Below are positions 45,075-58,300 of a stretch of DNA of 64,000 bases, in pieces. Source of the stretch: Gonium pectorale (taxonomy: Eukaryota; Chlorophyta; Chlorophyceae; Chlamydomonadales; Volvocaceae); contig LSYV01000035.1 in assembly GCA_001584585.1 (NCBI GenBank), positions 210,427-274,426 of the forward strand, in the 5' to 3' direction. Position numbers and translations under genes: made by a program. The notes beneath the pieces are model-generated. The model was not told where the DNA came from and did not search any database. It worked only from the letters and a program-made list of their open reading frames with translations. How positions within the stretch are numbered: position 1 is the first letter of the stretch; the number at the start of each line of letters is the position of its first letter.

Positions 45075-46884
45075 GCGGCAGCCGGCAGGCCCGCTGAGGG
45101 CCTACGATGACAATCATGTGAAGGTGGACACCAGTAGCCGCTACTCTACCTCGTGGGAAGGTGTCAAAGGTTCACTGGAAAGGGCTTGACCTGTTTGTGC
45201 TCGGTCTCCATAGATCTATGGGGCTCGGTTACCTGCATTCCATAGACAGTGCCGGGATGCCTGAGGCAAGGGCTCTCGCGTTCGTATTTTGGGAGTCGAT
45301 GCCCATGCTGTCGGGCGTTGAGGATATCCAGTCCTACGCGCATCCATCTGAAGCCGTGGTCTTTACGTCCCTTGAAGGGCATCGGCCCAATGTATTGTGC
45401 TGTATATTTCTGTTACACGTGCATCCATGTACATCGGGCCTGCGCTTGCTTTGCACCTTAGGTGCAACGTGTGTTTCCGCTCAGTCAACATCACTCCAGC
45501 AGTATTGTATATGCATTCCCGGTCGTTCTTACTATTGTATGACCTTGCCGTCATCTGGAATGGGTACAATGTGAACGAAGTGGCATGCTCATTACGGTCT
45601 GCTGTGTTCGGCATGTTGGGGGTGGTTGCAGGATCCGCGCACCTTGATCCTGAGACGCAGTGACTGGAACGCGCTGCCAAGGCTTCCAGTGACCGCATTA
45701 CGCAGTGGAGGAAAAGACGCCTGGTGGATCTTGATGGGATTCTGTCGAGGGGCGCACCAGCAACTGCGGCGCACAGGACAGGCGTGCCGAGTATAGTGTC
45801 GGTAGGCATTTGTTGGAAGTATAACTTAGGGTTCCAGGCGTGAACGCATTCTTGCCTGGTTGTGTTTCACCCTCTCTGCTATGGCGGGTCGGGAGCCAAT
45901 CGGCTTGTGTGGTCTGCAACCCTTCTCTGGGGCGCCTGTAAACTATCATGCTGTGACATGGTGAATATCTGTTGCACGAGCGCAATGGCCGGGTCACGAT
46001 GTGCGACCTCAATAGGCGCCCTTTGCAGCTGAGTTGAGATTTATTATGTTCCTTTATTGGAGTCCTTCATCAGTAGAAGTGCGAGTGAATCTCAGCGGGC
46101 CCGCTGGCAATCTTTCGCCTTCTAGGGCACGCCGAGGGCAGGGTTTCGGCGGTTCTCCCCTGGGCGGGCTGTCTGTCCCTCCCGCTGTCTGCGCCCAGTC
46201 TTGCCTCTCCTCTTGTAACCTTCCACAGAAATGAAAATGCTTGATTACGCTGCTGAAATTATAGAGGTAGCCTTCCCTGCTGCTGTTTTTCTAATAGGAA
46301 TGCACACGACATACGTGTCTAGCTAGGAATGGATCCCCCTTGACACTTCTTTACCCACCCTTATCTGTCTGCAGAATACGGGCGGCGCGGTCGGGCAAAG
46401 CCAACTGTTCGCGAGGGGAGAAGACGGGTGGAGCCGGGTGGGGGAGTGGGGCGACCCGTGGACCTTGATAGTGTGTGTCAAGGGAGCTGATAATGACATT
46501 CAACGGGGCCTTCAATGCGACGCTGTTATGTATGCGTAACGAAGCGGTCATAACTATAAGCCGGTTGCTAAGCCTTACGCACGAGCCGACATACATGTCA
46601 TGTTACAGAACGGACATCGCAGCCGTGCTTTCACTACACGCTCCGCGCAACGTACGAGGAGTACCGGGGTTGACTACTTCTCGTACGTCGCTCTCGTATG
46701 AATTAGCCATCACTCCAACACCGCTCCATTATAGTGCACGCGTGTGAATGTTCTGTAGACTCTGCTGTTGTCATTACCAAGCTTCACTACCGGACTTTAC
46801 GCTCGCCTGTCAACTCCAACCTTTTTGGCCTCCTGCATTTTATTGAGACCTCGCAAATCCTTAGCATCACCCAAGTATTTTACA
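45075..46884. other. Intergenic region with a dispersed repeat
   Basis: 1.8 kb between two plus-strand genes. Apart from repeat copy 2 at 46136-46230, nothing could be supported. The part after 46240 is AT-richer and probably contains the promoter of the rhodanese-SulP gene. Confidence 0.35.
46136..46230 (+). repeat. Dispersed repeat, copy 2, with TGTAA
   Basis: The segment 46166-46227 matches 1679-1742, including gtccctcccg, tgtctgcgccc, cctctcc and tgtaacc with ccaca. In addition, 46136-46155 matches 1045-1065. The order of the two blocks is the same in both places but the distance differs, so the copies are related pieces with different internal deletions or insertions. Confidence 0.6.
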
Positions 46885-49800
46885 ATGAAAGGGCCGGCTG
46901 ACCACACCACGATGCCTAGCTCCTTTCAGCGCAGCAAGACCCAGCTATGCTCGGGCTGCTCACTTCTGCAGAGAGCCCGTGGGCCCCGGCCGTCGCTACG
47001 TATCGGTACTTGCACAAAGTAAGCGCTTTCTTGCGCTAGCCTGCTGCAGTCGCTGTCTGTTGATGATTGCCACATGCACGCAAATTTTGGTGCGCTTAGC
47101 TCTTCAATAGCTTGGTCAAGTTAAGCACGTTCCGGAAACACGTCTTGCCTCCTGAACGCGCATTCTGAATTGCAAGCGAGACAGCAGACGCAAAGCTGCT
47201 TATGTCTTATGGTGATGTGTAACGCGGCTATGGCCCCGCAGGCGCTCGTTGCCCGTCCGGGCCCAAGCGGTAGCTGCTGTGCAGGCTGTGGGCGGCCTGG
47301 TGCACATATCCGGTGAGTTGTCCTGTTTCGCAGTAATGAGCTCGAGCCGCGGATGCGGGTGGCCGGCCTGCTAAAACCCCACCCGGCCTGCGGTCTGACT
47401 CCGACCCGTGCATGTCAAACGCGTGTCCAAAGGACTCTCTTGAAACTTTGCTACAACTATATGGTGTTTTGGTCATAATTTGTTCTGGCCTATCACGGCC
47501 GCCTCCCGCAGAGACTTGGATCATGGCAGGGTCCGCAGCCCTGGCGCTGTCAGTGCCAGTCGCCTTCGGCGCTATCCAAGAATCCGGCAGGTGGGCAGGG
47601 AAGTGCTGCAACTGGGTCACCTCTTGCCCCTCATGCAGCACATTACAGCAACAACGTTGGGCTGCAGGGTTCAGAGCGTCAGCCCGTCAGAGGCCTCTAT
47701 CCTGCTGAAGACCGGTACAAACATCAAGCTTATCGACGTGCGCTCCCGGGTACGGTGTGGTGCGGGCATGGCGTCTCCGTTCGCCTTTATTAGCATGCCC
47801 AGGAGGTCACCAAAGGTGCACGGCGTAACTTCCAGCACATACTCCCTCGCAGCTCGAGGTGAAGATCGAGGGGTTGCCTCTAAAGCCTAATGCGCGGAAG
47901 GCCCGCGTGATACACGCTCCATTTAACGAGGTAAATGGTAGCTTCGCATGGGCCATCGGCGTCTGATCATCAATTCCCCGTGTCACCTCATCCCACCCGC
48001 TCAAAATACCGATGATATTGCCGGCGATAATGTCACCGGTACGTATTGACACATGACCCATTTCTGACCTCCTGGCTGTGCACATGCGCAGCTGCGCGGC
48101 GGCAAGCTGGTACCCAGCCCCTCTTTCCTTGACGACGTTCTCTTCGCCAGCGGCGTCGACACAGACACCAGCCTTGTCGTCCTGAGCTCGTGAGTTGGTG
48201 GGCACGCATTGATGATGGATTAGCTAAAACCCTGGTCGACTGTGACACCCACGCCCAGTACGGATGTCGTTAGCGTGATGAGACCTAGGCACGTTCCCTC
48301 ATAACTCCGGCCCGCAGGCGTGGCAGCGAGACCTGCCGGGCAGCTGCCAAGGCGCTGGCCTCTCTCGGAAAGCACGACATCTACACCGTGGAGGGCGGTT
48401 TTAGGGGCTGGCAGGTAAGGAGCTCCGCCGGTCCGCAGCCTCTCCGCAGCCAGGGCTCCCACGCAGCCTGGGGCGTGGGGGGCAGGCGAATGCTATTTCA
48501 TGCTCTGGTGCTCTGCACGCTGGGGGGTTACTTAAGTCCCAAGCCTACACGCGCACCCAAATTGCAGGCAGCTGGACTCGACATCGACACCTCCACGCTC
48601 GCCTCCGGTGAGAGCGAGTCTGATTATTACGGCGAGCTGTACGACACGTCCGCTGTGCGCGACGCGGCCACGCGCGGCGGCGTGGAGGAGGTGCTGCTGG
48701 ACTCGGCGCGCGCCCGTGGCCCCCTGGATGCACTCTTGCGGGTGCCCTTCAAGCCCAAGCTGCTCGACGTGCTGCGGCAGGGTGCGTGGGTCACTCATCT
48801 CACCTGCCCGTCACTCCGTGTCCCCACCTGCACTCCGTGTCCCCACCTTTGTGGCGCTCGCTCTTGATCTTTGCTCCGCAGTTTGCGGATCACACTGTCG
48901 ATTCCCTTCCCTTGGGTGCCGTCGCCCTCCGTGGTGTCTTAGCCATGATTTTGGGGTATCAGATCCCGTCTATCTGCATTGCTTCCATTTTCCTTGTGCC
49001 GCTTGCGTAGGTTACACGATGGCGGACCTGCAGCGGGATGTGGTGGCGGGCACCGTGGTCGGCGTCATCGCTCTGGCACTGGGCATGGCGCTGGGCATTG
49101 CATCTGACAGCACCCCTGCCGTCGGGTATGCGAAGCAGTCCACCGGCAGAGTCTTTGCGCCCTCGCCCTTGCGCCGTCCTCTGATTCACGAATCTCAGGA
49201 ATCATAGGCTGAGCCTGGCCTTGGTGCCTCGCCACCGCAGCGCAGCGCTGAGAATAAAGCGCCGCTGCATCAGCTCTTTCCCGCTAGCCCCTGCGACAGG
49301 CTCCTTCATGGATGCACCTGCACCCGCCTCATGAGACTGACTCGTGCTGCTGCATCGCGCAACCCCTTGCCAACCCGTGCCAGCGTCTACACGGTGGTGG
49401 TGGGCGGCCTGCTGGCGTCCCTGCTGTCCGGCTCCCGCGTCACGGTTGTGGGCCCCACCGCTGCCTTTATCCCCATCGTGGCGGGCGTGGCGCACGACCA
49501 CGGCGTGGCCGGCCTGGTGGCGTGCACGGGGCTGGCGGGCCTGATGCTCATGGCCATGGGCGCCTCGGGCATGGGCGGGATCATCCGGTAGGTTTCGCGC
49601 AACAACCATTGCGGGCTGTGCTCACGGTAAGGTTTTGGACCACTCCCATCATGGGGTGCGTAAAGGCGCTTGGGGCGACCTGCCAGGCGGCTGGCACCAG
49701 CCGGCTCTAAGGCAGAAACGGGCGACGCCTGTATTGCTGCACTGCCGATGCGAGTCAGAACTTAAGCATAGGGTTTTAAGTACCGAATGGCAGGGCCTGC

Positions 49801-52800
49801 GCTTTCTTTACTCAGCACCTAAGTTCACCACTCGGAACCCGCGTAGGTACGTGCCAAAACCCGTTGTCACGGGTTTTACGGCCGGCATTGCGACATATAT
49901 CTTCGGTACGCAGGTGAGAGACGCGCCACAGTGACAGCTGCACGCGCGCGCGTTATCTGTGGCCTTGCCATGCAGTTGCACATGCCGGTCCGGAAATTTA
50001 GAGAATGCAAAAGCCACAGGTGTCGCCCGTGCCCCTACTATCCTCCTCCAACTGGCCTCCGCGCGCGTTCTGAATCGCAGATCAAGGATTTCCTAGGCCT
50101 GGGCGCCCCGGGTCGGCTGCCCGAGGGCGTGCCCATCCCGACGGAATTCCTCGAGAAGGTGGTGTACCTTGGTGAGCGCCATGTGCTTAGGCCTGCCGCG
50201 CAGCTTGCTTTGTCGGCTGAGTCGCCATTCCGAAGCGCGATTGACACGTCCTTGGGGCATGCGTCTTAGAATAAGGAAAATCCCCTTCTACGGCCCCCGA
50301 ACGCGCGCCTTTGGTACCATGCTGCCGTGCCACAGGTAGCCACCTGGACACGGCGCACGTGCCCTCGATCGCCATGGGCATCGGCTGCCTGGTCCTCCTC
50401 AAGACCTGGCCCAAGGAGTGGGCCAAGGTACGCCCATATGCCAGCATCTACATGGCCGTGTCTGGTACCCGCTCACCCACACGATTCTACGGCACATCGC
50501 AGCGCTTTCGCGTCTTGGCTAACCCTGGAGCCTACGCTGCGCGACGCAGGTCGTACCGCCGCCCATCCTGGCCATCGCGGCCGGCACGCTGGGCCTGCAG
50601 CTGTTCAGCGCTCTGCAGCCTGGGACGGACCTGGGCATCGAGACCATCGGCTCGCACTTCGGGGCAGGGGCCATTCCGCGCTCCCTGCCCTCGCTCCACT
50701 GGCCTGAGGGCTTTGAGTGAGTTTGGCACGCTGAGCATGCTGCCGCAATGGTGCCTGTATGCATACTTGGGGCGCCGTTGTGGCCTGTGCACCCGGAGCA
50801 GTCCTCTTGGGTTTGCATTGAAACTTGTGGCCCCCTACGACCGGTTGTATCCCGTGGTCTAAAGCCTGTATCACTGTCTCCGACCCGTTACATCTCCGAT
50901 CCCACAGCCCGGCAGACCTGCCCAGCCTCGTGTACCCCGCCGCCACCATCGCCATGCTGGCCGCAAGTGAGTTAGGCATGCTGTTGTACTGCCTGGCATA
51001 GGACACGCTGCGTGTGTGTGTTCGTTTCGTCGTCATAACAACTGTTGCCGGATCCGTTTGGCCACAGTCGAGTCGCTGCTGTGCGCCCGGGTTGCGGACG
51101 GCATGATCAACGACAAGCACGACTCCAACACGGAGCTGATCTCGCAGGTGTGCGTCGGGGTCTTATTGGGACTGGTGGTCCAAAGGAAACGAATGCTCGT
51201 GGACTCAGGCGGAGCCAGCCACAGCGACACACGTGACCCTGCACCGAGCAGATTTGCTGTCCTTTGGACCCATTGGGTGTTGTATGTTGTAGCTGATCAA
51301 TTTGTCTGAAGCCCAACCCCTGCCCTACCATGCGCAGGGCGTTGCGAATTTGGCATGCGCGGCTTTCGGCTGCCTCCCTGCGACGGGCGCGCTTGCCCGC
51401 ACGGCCGCAAACATTCGCGCTGGAGGCCGCTCGCCGGTCTCCGGCATTGTGCATGCGCTGACAGTGGCTGCGGTCGTGTTGGCGGCGGCCCCGTACGCCG
51501 AGTACATCCCTCTGCCAGCGCTGTCGGCGGTCCTGGTGGTGGGTCAGCTTGGTACTGAACGCGGATGCAGCTGGACGTGTTAGCCCATCCCTGCCGCTTT
51601 GAGGCTGCGCTAATTCAAAAAACCTTGAATTCGGTACAATGTCACCCGTATATCAGGTTGGCTGGCTGCTGCCTCGCCTGGTGCTCAACCATATATACCG
51701 TGACATCATGTCCCATAGCTCTTGCCAGGATCGTGACACCAACCAAACCGGATTCCATACGGCAGGTGGTTGCCATCAACATGGGCGAGTGGCACAACTT
51801 TGAGCACCTGCCGAAGTGTGAGTGGTGCGGGCATGGGCGGGCTTGCAGTAGGGCGCCTCTGTGAAGTGGCTTTCGACGGGTCGCTCGGCACCCTGCTCCA
51901 TGTACGGTCCCTCCTGCCCGCCCACTGCAATGGCCCGAATGGGCAGTGCTGACGGCCTATTGCCTCGTCTTGCTGCTTGCAGGGCCCAAGAACGACGCGC
52001 AGCTCTTCCTCATTGCCTTCAGCCTGACCGTGCTGCAGGACGTCGCGGTGGCGGTGGCCTTCGGGATGGTCATCGCGCTGGCGGTGTTCGTACAGGTGGG
52101 CGGTGTGGTACGCGCTTTTACCGGCGGCTGCAGCATCGCCCGGGACATGCGGGTTGACAGGGTCAATAGCTTCAGGTTGTTAATAATTTTCGTAGGGCTT
52201 GACTGCCGATCCCGTTCATTTTTCGCCTCCATCTCCGTCCTCATTCGCACTCAACTCGCCCCATAGGACGTCTCTTCGACCATGCACGTCCGCGCGCTCC
52301 CGCCCCGGGCCGTCATCACGCCGCCAGACCACGATCCCGCCGCCGGCCTGCTCGACGTCGACGCTGACGACGAGCCGTACCGCCGCACATCCGCCGTGCT
52401 TACATCTACCGGCAGCTCCGTGGGCAACGACGGCGACGATGACGAGCCCGTCGAGGGCCCGCCGCTGGCCACGCCCGTGATGGCTGGCTCGGCCACTCGC
52501 GGCGTGCTGGCGGCGGGTACCCTGCGGTGCGTCGTGCCCCAGGGCACCGTGTACGTTGAGGTACGAGAGTGAGAGGAGGGTGGATTGCGGCGGCGCGTTG
52601 ATATGGATGCACGGTGCATGTGCACGTGCACCCAGACCTGGATGCTTCAAACCGCAGCACCCATGCAGCTTACCACCTTGGCTGTGCCCGTGTCTTCTCA
52701 GGTCACCGGCTCGCTGTTGTTCGGCGCTGGTGAGATGCTGGAGCGCGCCGTGGAGGCGACCCACTCACAGGACCCCATTCAGGTGCGCCGGGTACACTTC

Positions 52801-53810
52801 CACCACGTGAGCCGACAGCGTTACCTGACGCTGTTGATGTACCCGCTGCTATAGCGCATGCCAGCGAAGTCTTTGCGAGCCCGCTTCCGAAGGTCTCGAC
52901 CGCGGAACATTTTCCGACTGCTGCCTGGGTGACGGCTTGAGATCGTGCCGTGATTGCTGTACAGTAAACGTACGCTACTGCATGTCCTGGCAGGTGCTGG
53001 TCCTGAACATGTCGCACGTGAACGTCGTGGACGTGTCCGGCCTGGAGGTCCTGGAGGAGGCTCTCCGGCGGCTGGACGAGGACGGCAAGATGCTGGTGCT
53101 GTGCGGCCTCACGCGCCAGCCGCTGCGCATGATGGCGCGTGCGGGCTTCCTGGACCAGGTGAGTCGGCATGCGGAGCCCCAGAGGTACTGCACCCGTGTC
53201 ACAGCTGCCCGTCGACGCGAACGTTATCTTGCTCACTAAACCTATCTATGACGCGCTCGATCACAGCCTTGCACCTGTGCAAATGCAATGTGTAATTCTT
53301 CGCTGACAAGTCGTGCATTCAGAATAGTAATGGGCTCCTCCGTTGTTGCGTGCCGCTTACGCCAAGCAGGTTGGGCGCGAGAACGTCTGCCGCAACGTCG
53401 AGGCGGCGCTTGCCCGGGCCTCGGCCATTGTGACCTCGCGTCACAGTGAGCTCAAGGGCGCGGCCTTAGCCGTTGCAGCGGCGGGAAGCCCCATCCGCGA
53501 GCACGCACACACCTTTGACATGGCGGGTGGCGGCAACCGGCAGGTGGATGGGTACACGCCAGCGGCGCTGGCGTCTGATGACCTCGGCGACATGTGGGTG
53601 GCCGCCGCTGTGCCGCGTGATCTACATGAGATGGCGTCGTCCAGCCGCCTTGGCCACGACGGCATCGTGAGCGCGCGGACGCTCATGCAGCGCTCCGGCA
53701 GCAGCGGCAGTGCCGGCGGCACCGCACTGCACCAGGGCGGAGCGCGTGGGCCCTCTGGCGGCAGCATAATGGATACCGACCTATACGCGCGCGAGAACGG
53801 CAGCGCCTGA
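46885..53810 (+). CDS. Rhodanese-like / SulP anion transporter / STAS fusion
   Basis: Twenty-three exons, every junction in phase: 46885-47018, 47242-47312, 47512-47590, 47668-47749, 47853-47930, 48092-48189, 48318-48414, 48568-48781, 49011-49125, 49384-49587, 49847-49913, 50081-50171, 50336-50427, 50550-50716, 50908-50966, 51068-51147, 51338-51538, 51766-51817, 51983-52095, 52267-52560, 52702-52782, 52994-53158 and 53370-53810; 1024 residues. Residues 1-70 are R/S/A-rich like an organelle transit peptide, then a short hydrophobic stretch (AALALSVPVAFGAI). A rhodanese-like domain spans about 95-213 (SPSEASILLKTG, IKLIDVR, VEGGFRGWQ) with Ser where the catalytic Cys should be. A full SulP membrane domain (about 275-698) begins FKPKLLDVLRQGYTMADLQ and includes VTVVGPTAAFIPIVAG, VVTGFTAGIATYIFGTQ and ATGALARTAANIRAGGRSP; it resembles bacterial SulP bicarbonate/sulfate transporters more than plant SULTRs. 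A STAS domain (about 699-878, VLNMSHVNVVDVSGLEVLEE) and a 145-residue tail follow. Substrate is unknown. The ATG at 46912 is an alternative start. Confidence 0.9.
48812..48848. repeat. Short tandem duplication in a SulP-gene intron
   Basis: cactccgtgtccccacct occurs twice back to back (48812 and 48831) inside intron 8, close to its donor. Confidence 0.7.
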
Positions 53811-55344
53811 AACGGCTCCTGCGGCCATTTGACAAGTAAAGCGTTTTTGCTTAGTTCGCCAGGTGCCTTGCCTGCGAATGCAGCAAGTGCCAGTAAACGA
53901 GATCTACTGCATGCGGGCTCTTTGAACTACAGCAACTGGCGGGCGCTAAGGACAACGGAAGAGGAAGGCATCTGCAGTACCTTGCGACCGTGTGTTCGTG
54001 CAAGTGTTGGCAATTCCCTTACTGCTGTGCCGCGCGGCGCATCTGCTATTATATGCTACAGAGGAGGCTTGCATTGAATAATGATCATTTCAAGCACTCA
54101 AAGCTGTGTACTAAGCGGCGCGCGCGTGGGGTGTGTGGTATTGTTTCCAGTTCCTATGCGTTTGTGTGTGATGCCGAGTCGTGCGCCCGAAAGCCGCCTT
54201 CACAGCGAAGCGTCGGCGCAGTCTGATGGGTGCGTGGCGACAATCTCGTGAAAACGGAGAGTGTCCTGACCTATGCTTGCCCTGCTATCTCATGCAGTGA
54301 TACTACCTGCCTATGCTCCCCGCGCATGAATACTTCTTTTTTCGTATGTTGCTTGGATGACCTGGTTTGCTCCTCCGTCTCACGTCTTTCCAGTGGGCCG
54401 GGTGCACCGGTACCGTTGGTTCCGCTCCATGCTCCCGGAAATCCGTTGCTCCGCATGCGTTTTGCGCCAAATCTGATGCTACTACTACAGCGCCGGAGCT
54501 CTGCGCAAGCCCGGGGACGGAGCCCCGGCCGCCGGCCCTTGAGTGTTTGGTAATGATCGTTCCAACATCACACATTCAGCAAGTCTATCACGACCGGGCC
54601 TAACAGGGCCGTTTCGCATTCGATTGGTGGGCTGGTAGGGCTGCACTTGCAACTCTAAAAGTGTTCATCGTGTTTCCTAAAACCGAAGTAGAGCTTCATC
54701 GATTCCCGCCGGCACGGCTCAGATAACTAATACATAACCAAGCCCCAGGACTACAAGGGCGCCCTGTCACCGAACCATAGCCGCATGCGAGCCTGTCAAC
54801 CTGCCCAGCATACGTACGACACAACGGCAAACGCCACCGCAAGGTGAACCAACTACCCTGATTCTGGACCCTCTAGGGAGGCAAGCGAAACCGGATGGTA
54901 ACATGGTACGGCTGGTCCGCGCAGCGTCACCTCCGAGCACAACGTCGTGCCGGCCTGCAGTAGGGGGTCTCACAGAGAGCGCTCATGATCATGCACTTTG
55001 GCAGACGGCTCACTGATTAACAGCAGAGCGGCATTGGCCTCACCTGTACAAGGCCAGTGCACATAGCCCATGCGCAGTAAAAGGCATCGTCATAATGAGC
55101 ACCATCTTGAGCCGAAACACATTCACAAGTACCCTGCCATGCAATGCTTCATGAAAAGATCCATCCGCAATGCCACCAGCCAAGCGCACCTGCATGACCA
55201 TCTGCCAATCCCTTCAGCTATCTATTGACGCAGACAGTACGGGATCGCCTCAACTCCTTCCTTGCATGCCGTGTAAGAGTTTACAATTACTTGGCGTGGC
55301 TAGCCTTTGCCCCATTACTGGGGTGCAAACACCAAAGACCAACC
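53811..55344. other. Convergent intergenic region
   Basis: 1.5 kb between the stops of the rhodanese-SulP gene and the PstS-like gene. No coding, repeat or RNA feature was recognised. Confidence 0.4.
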
Positions 55345-58300
55345 CTAGGCCCGTGACCCAGCCACCTGCATCTCCACATTGCCAGGCGCGTCCGTGTGCG
55401 CCTCGTACTTCGTGGCGGGCGTCAGGCAACCACCCGTTGTCCGTGTGGAGCTGCGGATCTTGGCAAGAGCGATGACCGCAAGCACGAGGGCCGTGAGGGA
55501 CAGCACCAACGCCAGCACCAGTGCCGCCACACCGATGTTGTAGACCAGGTCCAGACGGTCCTGATCAGTGCGCACGTCGCTGATGGCGCTCAGGGCCTTA
55601 AAAACGGTGGACGCGGGGTATGGGGAGCAGCGGGAGGGCCGGTGATCATCGTCAAGAGGCGGGCCAGGGGGGCCATGCATGGGAAGCGCTGCTAACACGG
55701 TTCAGTGCTTGTTCGGCTACGTTGCGACCCACGGTAGCGCAGCATATCCTCAGTAGCATAACGTTGACGCACGGGCGCGCAGCTGATGCGATTACGGTGC
55801 CTTTGCTTGGGAATCCAACCATTCGTTGATCGCAACCCTACAGGTTTGTCGCCTTGTCAGCGCCGACCTACCGCCTGCTGCGCAATGACCTGGATGTCCC
55901 CCGCCGAGCTGGTATTGACGGTCGTCGAGTACGGGTAGAGGGCAGCGCCTGGCAGCGCTACGCCCGACAGCGAGGGGGCGCGGCTGATGACGATGGTGGC
56001 GGCAGGGTTCACAGCGCCGGCCTGCAGTTAGGAGAGGGCACAACAACCGGTCGGGGGGAGCACTTTCCCGTGTACTTGTGCGATTGTTGGGCACGGCACA
56101 GGCATTGCTCGAGTACACGCGCGATGCCGAGCCCATGATGCTCACGACTACCATATCAGCCACTGCGTACGCCATGCCTTCCAGTTGCCGCACCACACTC
56201 CCAAAGCATACGTGCCATCACGCTCACCTGCTCCGTCGAGCTGGCAACAATGGTCCACGGCGACTGGTCCGGGGAGGTGACCATGGCGGCCAGGGCGGGC
56301 ACGGCCAGGGCGGCCCGCGCGCGCTCGCCCAGGCCCACGAAGTAGGGTCCAAGGGCTCCGTTGATGCGGTCCGCAATGTGGGCGCCGGTGGCGTACTCAA
56401 CGGCGGCGCGGACCGCCGGCCCGTCGTCACCAAACTTTGTAAGATCCGCCAGTCCAACCAGGAAGTCAAACCTGCGTCGACATCAATGGGAAAGATGCGC
56501 ATCACTACGGATGCGATAACCTGGGTCCCTTGCGGTGGCGGAACAAGGATCAGTGGGTAAGGACAAGCGCTGGGTAAGCCGGATCGCCAGCGAACGCCCC
56601 GCATGTGTAGAATCCAGGCCAAGAGAAATGTTCACGGGGCAAGGTCGCATCTCTCCAGTTTCTCCATGTGCAGGGCATGACCCCTTGTACTGTTCTGGAA
56701 CAATCCGTTCCACGCCAGCACACTGCGCTCCACCGGAGTCGGCTGGTGGCAGGGCCCAGGCTCCCCGCTCCACCACGTCAAGGCCCGCGTGCGCCTCGCC
56801 CGTAGCCCGCACGCACGCACCTGAAGATGGGGTACACGTCCGCGGACGTCCGGGCCGCAATGCCACAGCACGCTGACAACAGGCTGAATTCGGACCAATC
56901 GCCCGTGTAGTCCAGCGGCGCCCGCAGAGCGTCCAGCTTGTTGGGGCTCGAGATTACTTTGAGGCTGTTGGCCATGATGTCCTCCACGGCCGCCATGTAC
57001 ACTTTGGACACGGCGTCGGCGCAACCGGCTGGGGGGCAGTACCCGGAGGCCAGCTGGGGCGCATGGGTTGGGGCAACAGTAAGGAATGCCTTAGTAAGAT
57101 GTGCCATGGAGACATACGGGCGCCTGGAGGTGTTTCGGCCACAGCAGCCGTAGGTGAGCGATTGGATGAACGTCGCTTAGAATGCAAGCTGCCCCTTGCT
57201 CCACGACCCTAGTCGCACTTCGCCTATGGCCCACACGGCTTCAGCCATCGTGTAACCCGTGACCCGTAACCTACACAGCGATGCCTGCAGAAATACAAAG
57301 AACGAACACGACGACATGCAAGTGCCTGCACCCACACCTTGGTAACTTGGTTCAACCCCCAGCCTTTCGACACGCCCTGGCGACGCTACCGCGGCCACAC
57401 ACCACACCTGCATGGGGGTTACATAGGTGTTGGTGGCCACGCTTTGCAGCTTCACCGCCTGCAGCCCAGCGCCGTCTGCGGCCTCCGAGACCAGCCCGGC
57501 TGCCGCCACGAAGCCCAGTGCGGTGTACGAGTTCTCGGTCGCAGCAAGCCGGGCAATGATATCTTCGTTGGGTACCAGGTTCGTCGTCGGCAGCTTGAGG
57601 CCGCTGGTAGCGGAGCAGTTGCCGGCGGGCGCGGCGCTCAGGACGTACTCGAGCACCGCGCGCGCGTCTGCGTCGTCAGCTCCGCCCTGGAGTAGGGAGA
57701 TGGCGCCGCGCGCAAGTGTGACGGAGGGGTTGTCTTCCTGCGGCGGAGGACGGAGGGTAAGCGGGATGGGAGCTTGAGCTGAACGAGTAAGTAGACCGCA
57801 GACGACCACCTATCTTGTACAGGCCGCGAGATTGGGAGTGACAGAATGAACTGTCCTCAAATACGGCAGGCATACCAACAATGTGCGCTCACCTGAATGC
57901 TGGCGTCGTCCCAAAACCTGACGTCGCCCCTAATGATCTTGGCCAGGGTGCAGGCGCTCAGACGCAGTCCCGCGACACCCTTGTACACCACCGCCACTGG
58001 GCGGATGGCCACCGGAGTCTGATGGCGTAGGCCGGGAAGGGCGGCAGGGGTGCACATATGTGCCGAGTCAGAAGCAAGAGCTAGTACACAAAGAGAACGG
58101 TGATTCGACGGGCACCCAACCGAGCATTGTAAACGCGTGCCTTTCACGCAGAGCGGCATTTCATGCGGTCACGGTTTGCATTCAGCCGTGCACACTGCTA
58201 GGCGATAGCACACCGCCAAGCTCTTTAGGCAGGTTGCTGCGCGAGCCTTCACCTGAACAATCGCAGCGCTGCGCGCCAGGTCCACCCACTGAGCCTTGAG

